From: SG8-41 sp963802355
GTDB taxonomy: Bacteria; Pseudomonadota; Gammaproteobacteria; Burkholderiales; SG8-41
Assembly (NCBI GenBank): GCA_963802355.1
Contig: CAWDIV010000024.1
Coordinates: forward strand, 310,001-374,000
Reading direction: 5' to 3'
Length of the DNA: 64,000 bases
The notes below the pieces were generated by a model. The model had not been told where the DNA came from and searched no databases. It saw only the letters and a program-made list of their open reading frames with translations. A program made the position numbers and the translations under genes. Numbering within the stretch: position 1 is the stretch's first letter; every line of letters starts with the position of its first letter. Positions 37,056 to 45,935 of this stretch are shown here, piece after piece.

Positions 37056-37859
37056 TTACCAGTTCCAAATCTGCCACCACGGCATATTCGCGCGGCGCGG
37101 ATCGCCTTTGAGATACTTGCTGTTGGGAAAATTCTTCATGAGCACGCGTTCCGCGTCATCGCGCAAGTCCTTCATCCCAAGCGCGTCGTAAGCCTTGACG
37201 AGGATGACCAGCCCTTCTTCGTTAGCGGGCGCCTGCGGATAGGTCTTGAGCGCCGTCTGGGCCCGATTCACGGCAGCGACGTGCGCGCCGCGTTTCATGT
37301 AGTAGCGCGCCACGTGCACTTCGTGTGAAGCGAGCGCGTTTACCAAATAGTTCATGCGCGCGACGGCGTCTGGGGTGTACTTGCTGTCCGGGAAGCGTGT
37401 GACCAGGTCCTTGAACGAGTCGAACGACTCGCGCGCGGCTTTCGGATCCCGTTCGGTGAGGTCCTGGCCGCTGACGTAGCCGAGCCAGCCAAGGTCGCCG
37501 TTGAAGTTGGCAAGGCCCTTCAGGTAGTAGGCGTAATCCACATTGGAATGATTGGGGTGGAGCTTGATGAAACGCTCCGCCGCCGTGACCGACTGGGCCG
37601 CCTCGTTATCCTTGTAGTAGGCGTAGGCGATCTCCAGCTGCGCCTGCTGCGCGAACCGTCCGTGCGGGTAGCGCGCCTCCAGCTTCTCGTAATACTTGAT
37701 CGCCTTCTCGTAGTTCCTGTCGTTGAGGTTTTCCTTGGCCTCGTTATAGAGCTTTTGCGCGGACCAGCCCTTGGTTTCATCCTCCGTTTGGCCCAGCAGG
37801 CCGCACGCCGCGATGAGCGTGCCCAGGAGTACCGCTAAACTATAGCGCGCTATGAACAT
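37056..37859 (-). CDS. bamD: Outer-membrane assembly lipoprotein BamD
   Basis: 267 residues. A lipoprotein signal with lipobox LIAAC (Cys19) is followed by five TPR-like repeats: SAQKLYNEAKENLNDRNYEK, AIKYYEKLEARYPHGRFAQQ, AQLEIAYAYYKDNEAAQSVT, HPNHSNVDYAYYLKGLANFN, FPDSKYTPDAVARMNYLVNA. This is full-length BamD (ComL), which with BamA folds beta-barrel proteins into the outer membrane. The ATG at 37859 overlaps the first eight bases of the divergent rluD frame, so the promoters of both genes must lie inside each other's 5' coding region unless rluD starts later. The frame is intact. Confidence 0.96.
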   Translation of the reverse strand: MFIARYSLAVLLGTLIAACGLLGQTEDETKGWSAQKLYNEAKENLNDRNYEKAIKYYEKLEARYPHGRFAQQAQLEIAYAYYKDNEAAQSVTAAERFIKLHPNHSNVDYAYYLKGLANFNGDLGWLGYVSGQDLTERDPKAARESFDSFKDLVTRFPDSKYTPDAVARMNYLVNALASHEVHVARYYMKRGAHVAAVNRAQTALKTYPQAPANEEGLVILVKAYDALGMKDLRDDAERVLMKNFPNSKYLKGDPRRANMPWWQIWNW

Positions 37860-38862
37860 GATCCGACCTCTGAAAATTCCGCGAAATTATATCGCAAACG
37901 AGACACCGCCGGCACCGCTCGAGCTGACGGTCCCCGAGGCGTGCGCGGGGCTGCGCCTGGACCAGGCACTTACCCGTCTATTGCCGGAATTTTCGCGCAG
38001 CCGGCTTGCAAGCTGGGTGCGCGGCGAGCGCGTCACCGTCGATGGACGGCCGGTGCGGCCGCGGCAGAAGGTGCACGGCGGCGAGCAAATCACCCTCCTA
38101 CCGCTCCTGGACCCCCGGGAATGCGCCGACCAGCCGGAAGATATTCCGCTCAACATCATCCACGAAGACGAGGCGCTGTTGGTGGTGGACAAGCCGCCGG
38201 GGCTCGTCGTGCATCCGGGCGCCGCCAACTGGCAGGGAACGCTGTTGAATGCACTATTGATGCACGAGCCGTCCCTTGCCGCGATTCCGCGCGCCGGCAT
38301 CGTTCACCGCCTCGACAAGAATACGAGCGGCTTGCTGGTGGTGGCGAAAACGCTTTCTGCGCAAACCGATCTCGTGCGCCAGCTCGCGGCGCGGAGCATC
38401 ACGCGGGAGTACCTCGCGGTAGTGCATGGCCGGGTGTCGCGCGAGGGCACGGTGCGCGCGCCCATAGGCCGCCACCCGCGACAGCGCACCCGCATGGCGG
38501 TGGTGGCACGTGGCCGCGATGCGGTGACACACTATGAGGTGCTCGAGCGTTTTGCCGGCGCGTGCCTGCTGCGGTGCCGCCTCGAGACCGGGCGGACGCA
38601 TCAGATACGCGTACATCTCGCTGCGCTCGGCCACCCGCTGGTCGGCGACTCCACCTACGGCAAGCGCGCAAGCAAGATTCCCTTTCCGCGCCAGGCGCTG
38701 CACGCTGAACGGCTTGCGCTGGTTCACCCGGCTACCCGGCGCACGATGAGCTGGCGAGTCGGGCCGCCCGCGGACATGGAGGGCCTGCTGGCGACGCTGC
38801 AACGCGAGAGCGGACCAACGAAACACCCATCACCCATCACCCATCACTCATCACGCCGTTAG
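37852..38862 (+). CDS. rluD: 23S rRNA pseudouridine synthase RluD
   Basis: 336 residues. An S4 domain (LRLDQALTRLLPEFSRSRLA, SWVRGERVTVDGRPVRP) precedes the pseudouridine synthase core with the catalytic aspartate in HRLDKNTSGLLVVAKT, then LETGRTHQIRVHLAALGHPL and GDSTYGKR. It modifies helix 69 of 23S rRNA. The start is uncertain: ATG 37852 overlaps bamD, and ATG 37858 follows. The last 13 residues (KHPSPITHHSSRR) come from a CCCATCA heptamer tract and are not family sequence, so the ancestral stop lay a little upstream. pgeF begins three bases after the stop, as in many Proteobacteria. Confidence 0.93.
   Translation: MNMIRPLKIPRNYIANETPPAPLELTVPEACAGLRLDQALTRLLPEFSRSRLASWVRGERVTVDGRPVRPRQKVHGGEQITLLPLLDPRECADQPEDIPLNIIHEDEALLVVDKPPGLVVHPGAANWQGTLLNALLMHEPSLAAIPRAGIVHRLDKNTSGLLVVAKTLSAQTDLVRQLAARSITREYLAVVHGRVSREGTVRAPIGRHPRQRTRMAVVARGRDAVTHYEVLERFAGACLLRCRLETGRTHQIRVHLAALGHPLVGDSTYGKRASKIPFPRQALHAERLALVHPATRRTMSWRVGPPADMEGLLATLQRESGPTKHPSPITHHSSRR
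38826..38853. repeat. Heptamer tandem tract (CCCATCA) inside the rluD 3' end
   Basis: Three perfect CCCATCA units and one CTCATCA unit. Because the frame passes through a 7-nt period, the tract encodes a His/Pro/Ser-rich tail on RluD. Confidence 0.88.
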
Positions 38863-38864
38863 AA

Positions 38865-39605
38865 ATGGAATCCCCGCATTCCGACTGGATCGCTCCCGAC
38901 TGGCCGTCGCCGCGCAACGTGCGCGCGCTGATTACCACGCGCGCCGGCGGGTTGAGCCGCGGTCCGTACGCGAGCTTCAATCTCGGCTTGCGCACCGGGG
39001 ACGACCCGCAAGCGGTCGCCGCGAACCGCGCTGCGTTGCGCGCGACGCTGCCGCAGGAACCGAAATGGCTCAAGCAAGTGCACGGGAGCCGGGTGATCGA
39101 TGCCGACGCGGAAGTGGCATTCTCCGCAGCCGACGCGGCGGTCGCGCGCCACCCGGGAACGGTGTGCGCCGTTCTCATCGCCGACTGCGTGCCGGTGCTG
39201 CTCGCCGACCGTGCCGGAACCACCGTCGCGATCGCGCACGCGGGTTGGCGCGGGCTGGCAGCCGGCGTCGTCGAAAACACGGTGCGCGCGATGCACCGCG
39301 AGCCGGGCGAATTGCTGGCGTTTCTCGGACCGGGAATCGGCCCCGGCGCGTTCGAGGTGGGGCCCGATGTGCGTGACGCATTTGTCAACGCGGATCCAGG
39401 TGCGGCGGACGCATTCGCTCCGCACGCTCCCGGAAAATGGCTGGCAGACCTGTTCGCGCTCGCGCGGCGCCGCCTGCAATGCGCCGGCGTGGCCGACGTA
39501 TACGGTGGCGGCATCTGCACGTATTCTCATGCCGGGAGATTTTTTTCGTATCGCCGCGAGCGGACGACCGGGCGCATGGCGGCGCTCATTTGGCGCTCTG
39601 ATTGA
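38865..39605 (+). CDS. pgeF: Purine nucleoside phosphorylase / multicopper-oxidase-like PgeF (YfiH)
   Basis: 246 residues, intact. Family blocks: TTRAGGLSRGPYASFNLGLR, LKQVHGSRVID, CAVLIADCVPVLLADRAG, AIAHAGWRGLAAGVVENTV, FLGPGIGPGAFEVGPDV, GGGICTYSHAGRFFSYRR. The zinc-site His (QVHG), Cys (ADC) and His (HAGW) are present. Members have been described as broad purine nucleoside phosphorylases/adenosine deaminases and, for the E. coli protein, as an editing factor in peptidoglycan synthesis. It begins three bases after rluD, so the two are co-transcribed. Confidence 0.93.
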   Translation: MESPHSDWIAPDWPSPRNVRALITTRAGGLSRGPYASFNLGLRTGDDPQAVAANRAALRATLPQEPKWLKQVHGSRVIDADAEVAFSAADAAVARHPGTVCAVLIADCVPVLLADRAGTTVAIAHAGWRGLAAGVVENTVRAMHREPGELLAFLGPGIGPGAFEVGPDVRDAFVNADPGAADAFAPHAPGKWLADLFALARRRLQCAGVADVYGGGICTYSHAGRFFSYRRERTTGRMAALIWRSD

Positions 39606-39609
39606 TAGA

Positions 39610-39740
39610 GCGTGACTCGTGACTGGAACTGCGTGACTGGTGATTCGTGACTGGTCCTCGGACGCCTACGTCTCGGACGTGCGACGTCTATCGCACGCTC
39701 ATCGTCACGTATCGTCACGCTTCACGTCACGCCTCTGACG
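39610..39740. repeat. Heptamer tracts (GTGACTG), inverted, upstream of the ZIP gene
   Basis: GTGACTC, GTGACTG, GAACTGC, GTGACTG, GTGATTC, GTGACTG run from 39612. The complementary CGTCACG, CTTCACG, TCACGCC series runs at about 39702-39735, with GACGTC-rich sequence between. A consensus -10 hexamer TATAAT follows directly at 39741-39746, so the tract may abut the promoter of the downstream gene. Confidence 0.8.
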
Positions 39741-39792
39741 TATAATCCGCGTCCGCTCGCCGGGCGCCGCTCGTCAACACTCACATCCATTC

Positions 39793-40576
39793 ATGACGAC
39801 ATTGATGTGGATCATTGCGGCCACCGTGGCGGGCGGATTGCTGTCTGTCGCTGCGGCGGCCGTCTTCGCGCTCAACGCGCGGGCGTCTCACGTGCCGATC
39901 CTGATCAGCTACGCGGTGGGAACGCTCCTCGGCGCGGTCTTTCTCGATCTGCTTCCTCATGCTTTCGGGATGGCCGACAGCCTCGAAGGCATGGCCGCGA
40001 TCATCCTTGCCGGCCTGCTGCTGTTTTTCATCCTGGAGAAGCTGGTGCTGTGGCGGCATTGCCATCAGGAACAGTGCGAAGCGCACGACCCGCCGCAAAT
40101 CGTCGCACGACCAGGGGCGCAGCGGAACGATGATCATGATCGGCGACACGTTTCACAATTTCGTCGACGGCGTGCTGATCGCGGCTGCGTTCCTCGCCAA
40201 TCACCAGCTTGGAATGGTGACCGCGCTCGCCATCATCGCGCACGAAATTCCGCAGGAGGTCAGCGATTTCCTTATCCTCCTGCATTCGGGCTTCAGCAAG
40301 GCGAAGGCGTTGCTGCTGAACATGCTGTCGAGCGCCGCCATGGTGGCAGGCGGGGTGCTCGCCTATTTTGCGTTGCAGACGATGCAGCAGTGGGTCGCGC
40401 CTATCCTGGGCATCGCGGTCGCGAGCATGCTGTACGTTTCGGTCGCGGATCTTATTCCGGGATTGCACCGCCGCCCCGAACTGCAGGCGACGCTGCAGCA
40501 GGTCGTGCTGATTGCGCTGGGCGTCGGCACCATTTGGCTGGTCGGCGGGCTCGCGCACTCCCACGCTGCTCCGTGA
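39793..40576 (+). CDS. ZIP-family metal transporter (one frameshift)
   Basis: MTTLMWIIAATVAGGLLSVA, SHVPILISYAVGTLLGAVFL, FLDLLPHAFGMA and a histidine-rich loop (LWRHCHQEQCEAHD) precede a shift near 40115. The second frame then gives the ZIP metal-site motifs HNFVDGVLIAAAF and IIAHEIPQEVSDFLILLHSG, and VSVADLIPGLHRR. The whole is about 260 residues with eight predicted helices. ZIP proteins import zinc, iron or other divalent metals into the cytoplasm. TATAAT at 39741 is a possible -10 box. The stop overlaps the phaC start (TGATG), although the two have no obvious functional link. Confidence 0.88.
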
Positions 40577-42368
40577 TGGACTACTCGGCTGTTATCGGCG
40601 ACGAAACGCGAGAGCGCCTCGAAGCCTTCAACCGCAGGCTGCTGGCCGGCGTGATGAGGCCGCTGCAGTCGACGGGTGGCTCGACGGCGCGGAGCTCGTC
40701 AAATCCCTCACCGCGGGGCTCGCGCAAGACAGCGAACGCCTGCTCGAGATCCAGCGTCGCTACTACCGGCAGGCAGCTCGAGCTGTGGGAACGCTATGGC
40801 TCATTCGCCGGCGCCCCGTCCGCCATTTCCCCGGCCGCGGAACCAGCCAAAGACCGCCGCTTCGCCGCCCCGGAATGGCGTAGTCAGCCCTACTATCCAG
40901 TACCTGGTGCAGTCCTATCTGCTTACCGGTCAGTGGTTGATGGAAGTCGTGGAGGGGGCGCGGCTCGAGCCGCATATCAAGCGCAAGCTCGAATTCTTCA
41001 CGCGTCAGCTCGTCGATGCCATGTCGCCGGCGAATTTTCCGTGGAGCAATCCCGAGGCTCTGAAGCTCGCCGCCGACACCAGCGGCGAGAGCCTCGCGCG
41101 TGGCATGCAGCATCTCGCGGCCGACGTCGCAAAAGGCATGATCTCGATGACGGACGAGACCGCCTTCGAGATCGGACGCAATCTCGCTATCACCCCGGGA
41201 GCGGTCGTCTTCGAGAACGACCTGATGCAGGTGATCCAGTACCGTCCGGCCACCGCGACGGTGTTCGAGCGTCCGTTGCTCATGGTTCCGCCGTGCATCA
41301 ACAAGTTCTACATCCTCGACCTTCAGCCGGAGAACTCGCTTCGTGCGCTACGCCGTGGAGCAAGGGCACACGGTATTCATGGTGTCGTGGCGCAACGTGC
41401 CGGCCGAAATGGGCGGGATCACGTGGGACGACTATCTCGAGCTGGGTGTGATGAAGGCGATCGAAGTCGCTGCCGAAATCTGCGGGGCCGACAGGATCAA
41501 CACGCTCGGTTTTTGCGTCGGGGGAACCCTGCTCGGATCCGCGGCCGCGGTCCTGAGCACCAATGGCGTCGACCGTATTCGAGAGCATGACGTTGCTCGC
41601 CGCCATGCTCGACTTCGGCGACACCGGCGAGCTGAGCGTGTTCGTGGACGAACCGTACGTGCGCAGCCGTGAGCGGGAATTCGCCGCGGGCGGCGTGCTG
41701 CCGGGCCGGGAGCTCGCGCTCACCTTTGCGAGCCTGCGCGCCAACGACCTCATCTGGCACTATGTCGTCAACAACTACCTCAAAGGCCGGCAGCCCGAGC
41801 CGTTCGACCTGCTCTACTGGAACGCCGACAGCACCAATCTCCCCGGCGCGATGTACGTCTACTACGTGCGCAACATGTACCTCGAGAACAACCTGAAGCA
41901 GGCCGGGAAGCTCACCATGTGCGGGGTCCCGGTCGATCTGGGAACGTTGAACATGCCCGCCTATGTGCTCGCGACGCGGGAAGACCATATCGTGCCGTGG
42001 AAGACCGCCTATGCCAGCACGCGGCTGCTGACGGGTAAAATCGACTTCGTGCTGGCGGCGAGCGGGCATATCGCGGGCGTGATCAACCCGCTTCGAAGAA
42101 CCGCCGCAACTACTGGCTGAACGCGGCAGCTCGACGAGGATCCCGAGCGCTGGCTGGCGGGCGCCGCGTCGCATCCCGGGGAGCTGGTGGCCGCACTGGA
42201 GCGGGTGGCTGGGGCCTTTCGGAGGCGCCCGGGTAGCACGCGCGCGAGAGCGCTCGGGCGGCGGCGAACGCTACAGGGAGATCGAGGCTGCGCCGCGGAC
42301 GCTACGTCGAAGGAGAAGAGCGCCTGACGGAACGCTCGCGCGGCGCCACGGTCACGCGACAGACTTGA
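40576..42368 (+). CDS. phaC: Poly(3-hydroxyalkanoate) synthase, class I (frameshifted)
   Basis: Assembled from several frames: MDYSAVIGDETRERLEAFNR, WLDGAELVKSLTAGLAQDSE, IQYLVQSYLLTGQWLMEVVE, SGESLARGMQHLAADV, MVPPCINKFYILDLQPENS, AVEQGHTVFMVSWRNVPAEM and the lipase-box-like GFCVGG with the catalytic cysteine. Further on are TREDHIVPWKTAYASTRLL (catalytic Asp) and AASGHIAGVINP (catalytic His), then a terminal YVEGEERL tail. It polymerises hydroxyacyl-CoA on granule surfaces. It sits with phaB and phaR as a PHB cluster. At least six indels occur (near 40665, 40780, 40880, 41335, 41560 and 42100); the end at 42368 is inferred from the last matching frame. Confidence 0.9.
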
Positions 42369-42399
42369 TCGAAATGCATTTTTTACGGAGGAGACCAAC

Positions 42400-43145
<746 letters not shown>

Positions 43146-43149
43146 AACT

Positions 43150-43322
43150 GATCTCATAAATGGCTGATGGTAATTCGACTCCGCGCAAGGCTGAGGAGAA
43201 ACACATTCTTCGCAAGTTAGTCGGTGCCGGGCTCAATCTCTTGCGATCCTCTATCGTGCTTCAGGCCGTGAGCTTTGCCTCAGGCGTACGCTCGGTCAAG
43301 TCGCAAGAACTATTTCTGAATT
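43150..43322. repeat. Long dispersed element, copy near phaR (partner at 49229-49425)
   Basis: About 170 bases match, in opposite orientation, 49229-49425. Shared pieces include CATAAATGGCTGATG, GCTGAGGAGAAACACATTC, TTCGCAAGTTAGTC, CTCTTGCGATCCTCTATCG and GCTCGGTCAAGTCGCAA. In this copy the central GGTGTCAGGAACC hairpin is replaced by a shorter, different sequence (TTCAGGCCGTGAGCTTTGCC). No coding potential is seen. Confidence 0.88.
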
Positions 43323-43374
43323 GACCTCTAGCAGTGCGGCTCTCGAAATTTACCGATATTTTTCAATCCCTTAG

Positions 43375-43404
43375 ATTGCAAACCGGCTGCCGCTCTGCAA
43401 TAAT
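43375..43404 (+). promoter_or_regulatory. Probable phaR promoter with overlapping inverted repeat
   Basis: TTGCAA (43376-43381), 17 bases, AATAAT (43399-43404) forms a plausible sigma70 promoter 30 bases before the phaR start. The two elements contain the arms of an inverted repeat ATTGCA (43375-43380) and TGCAAT (43396-43401). PhaR proteins are known autorepressors that bind TGCA-containing sites, so this is a likely PhaR operator; that assignment is inference. Confidence 0.6.
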
Positions 43405-43434
43405 GTGGACTGGCACATGACGGGCAGGCACCCC

Positions 43435-44056
43435 ATGGCGCAAGAGACGAGAATCATAAAGAAGTACCCTAACCGCCGGCTTTACGACACTGAAACAAGC
43501 AGTTACATCACCCTTTCGGACGTCAAGAAGCTCGTGCTCGATCAGGTCCCTTTCAAAGTCGAAGATGCCAAAACCCACGAGGATCTGACGCGCACCATCC
43601 TGCTGCAGATCATCCTCGAGGAGGAAAGCGCGGGCGCGCCGATGTTTTCCAGCGACATGCTGTCCCAGATCATCCGCTTTTACGGCAACGCGATGCAGGG
43701 AATGATGGGAAGCTATCTGGAAAAAAACATCCAGACCTTCATCGAAATCCAGAAGCGGCTGCAGGACCAGTCGCGGCAGATCTACGGCGAAAATCCCATG
43801 CTCAACACCGACGCGTGGAGCGAATTCCTGAGGATGCAGGGCCCGGCCATCCAGGGACTGATGGGGCGTTACCTCGAGCAAAGCGCCAACGCATTCATGG
43901 AAATGCAGCAGCAGTTGCAGCAGCAGACCCGCAACCTGTTCGGCAATTTCCCCTTCCCCGATTTCACCGGCAGCGCGTACCGCCAGGGGAACAGCCAAGC
44001 CCGCCGGCGAGCCCAAAAACGACGAGCACAAGCCCGAGTCCGGCGGCGGCAAGAGC
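43435..44056 (+). CDS. phaR: Polyhydroxyalkanoate synthesis regulator PhaR (frameshift near 3' end)
   Basis: From ATG 43435: MAQETRIIKKYPNRRLYDTE, TSSYITLSDVKKLVLDQVPF, the PHB/PHA accumulation regulator DNA-binding domain, then two copies of the PhaR-associated PHB granule domain (SSDMLSQIIRFYGNAMQGMM and WSEFLRMQGPAIQGLMGRYL). A Gln-rich helix MEMQQQLQQQTRNLFGNFPF follows. Near 43998 the frame changes and the usual short tail AGEPKNDEHKPESGGGKS ends at 44056. The protein represses phasin and its own gene and is released by binding PHB. About 206 residues. An in-frame ATG at 43405 lies inside the promoter and is unlikely. Confidence 0.93.
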
Positions 44057-44159
44057 TAGGACAGAATCCGACAAGTACGGCCGCAATCAATCCGGGTTTC
44101 CTCGAACTGCAGGGCTCGGATACGAAGGACAGCAAAGTTAAGACCAGTTCCAAATCCGC

Positions 44160-45511
44160 AAGCGGTCCTGCGATAGGCAACCTGTCGCCCCGGCAAAGAC
44201 AGTCTGCCAAGGTCGGTTTCGTTTCCCTCGGCTGCCCCAAGGCGCTGGTTGATTCGGAGCGCATCCTCACGCAATTGCGCGCCGAGGGGTATCTGATTGC
44301 GCCCACGCTATGAGGATGCCGATCTCGTCGTCGTCAATACCTGCGGCTTCATCGACGAGGCGATCAACGAGTCGCTCGACGCCATCGGCGAAGCGCTCGC
44401 CGAGAACGGCAGAGTAATCGTCACCGGCTGCCTCGGCGCCAAGGGAGACATCGTCAGGAAAGCTCATCCGCGCGTGCTCGCTGTCACCGGCCCGCACGCA
44501 ACCGCTGAAGTCATGCGGGCGGTCCACGAGCATCTGCCGCAGCCGCACGACCCGTACACGAGCCTGGTGCCGCTCACAGGGCGTCAAGCTGACGCCGCGG
44601 CACTACGCGTACCTGAAGATCGCCGAGGGCTGCAATCACCGCTGCACCTTCTGCATCATTCCCTCGATGCGCGGCGACCTGGTGAGCCGTCCCGATCGGC
44701 GAGGTGCTGCAGGAGGCGGAGAACCTCGCCAGCGCGGGCGTGAAGGAGCTGCTCGTGATATCGCAGGACACCAGCGCCTACGGCGTGGACGTGAAGTTCC
44801 GCACCGGCTTCTGGCGAGGCCGGCCGCTCAAGACGCGCATGACCGAACTGCGCGCGTGCTCTCGGCGAGCTCGAGTTGTGGGTGCGGCTCCACTACGTCT
44901 ATCCGTATCCTCACGTGGACGAGGTCGTGCCGCTGATGGCGGAAGGCAAACTGCTGCCCTACCTCGATGTTCCGTTCCAACATGCAAGCAGGCGCATCTT
45001 GAAGCTCATGAAGAGACCGGCGAGCGCCGAAGACAACCTCGAGCGTATCCGGCGGTGGCGCGATATCTGCCCGGACATCACGATCCGCAGCACGTTCATC
45101 GTCGGTTTCCCCGGCGAAACCGAAGCCGAATTCGCCGAGCTGCTCCGCTTCCTCGAGGAAGCGGAGCTCGATCGCGTCGGCTGTTTCGCTTACTCCCCGG
45201 TGGAGGGCGCGGCGGCCAATGCTCTGCCCGGCCACGTGGCCGAGGACGTGAAACGGGAACGGCGCGAGCGTTTCATGAAGCTCCAGGAGAAAGTGAGCGC
45301 GCGCCGGCTCAAACGCAAGATCGGCAGCACGCTCACCGTGCTGGTGGATGAAATCGACGGCGGCGGAGCGATTGCGCGCAGCAGCGCCGACGCGCCCGAG
45401 ATAGACGGGACGGTGCACGTTACCCCTTCCAACAAACTCAAGCCCGGTGATTTTGCCCGCGTGCGCGTGACCCGCGCCGATGCCCACGACCTCTGGGCCG
45501 AGGTCATTTAG
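44160..45511 (+). CDS. rimO: Ribosomal protein S12 methylthiotransferase RimO (frameshifted, start unresolved)
   Basis: VGFVSLGCPKALVDSERILT, YEDADLVVVNTCGFIDEAIN and VIVTGCLGAKGD give the three cysteines of the MTTase domain. CNHRCTFCIIPSMRG is the radical-SAM CxxxCxxC. An intact C-terminal stretch follows: LHYVYPYPHVDEVVPLMAEG, PYLDVPFQHASRRILKLMKR, STFIVGFPGETEAEFAELL and a TRAM domain. It methylthiolates Asp of ribosomal protein S12 using two iron-sulfur clusters. No ATG, GTG or TTG lies in frame between the phaR stop and the first conserved block, so the start is unknown; changes of frame near 44300, 44580, 44695 and 44860 suggest errors. The stop is at 45509-45511. Confidence 0.9.
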
Positions 45512-45515
45512 TTGC

Positions 45516-45935
45516 GTGACTGGTAAACCGGTGACCAGTAACACCGTCAGTCGGCTTCGAGACTGGGCGCAGCGGCTGAAAGCTGAAGTGGTCACGCTGT
45601 GGTTCTGCGCCCGTCACCCGCGCACGCCGTTCCTCGCGAAGACCCTGGCGGCCGGGCTCGTCGCCTATGCGTTCAGTCCGATCGACCTGATACCCGATTT
45701 CATTCCGGTGCTGGGCTATCTGGACGAGCTCGTGATCCTGCCGATCGGCATCTGGCTCGTGCTCAAGCTCGTTCCGCAGGACGTGATGGAGGAGTGCCGG
45801 GGCCAGGCTGCGCGCTGGCTTGCCGAGAACCGTGCCAAGCCGCGCAACTATATTGCGGCAGTCCTCATCGTTGCGGTGTGGCTCGTGGTCCTCTGGCTGG
45901 GGTGGCGCTGGGCGCAGTCGTGGCTGGCCTACTGA
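45516..45935 (+). CDS. DUF1232 (YkvA-like) membrane protein
   Basis: About 139 residues from GTG 45516 (a second GTG lies at 45531). The DUF1232 hallmark is ARHPRTPFLAKTLAAGLVAYAFSPIDLIPDFIPVLGYLDELVILP, containing SPIDLIPDFIP, and a C-terminal membrane helix (YIAAVLIVAVWLVVLWLGW) follows. The function of the family is unknown; small inner-membrane proteins. It begins four bases after rimO. Its last 71 bases overlap the 3' end of the convergent dinG-type helicase in another frame, so the two mRNAs are complementary there. The GTG start region (GTGACTG, GTAAACC, GGTGACC) also resembles a heptamer tract. Confidence 0.83.
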   Translation: MTGKPVTSNTVSRLRDWAQRLKAEVVTLWFCARHPRTPFLAKTLAAGLVAYAFSPIDLIPDFIPVLGYLDELVILPIGIWLVLKLVPQDVMEECRGQAARWLAENRAKPRNYIAAVLIVAVWLVVLWLGWRWAQSWLAY

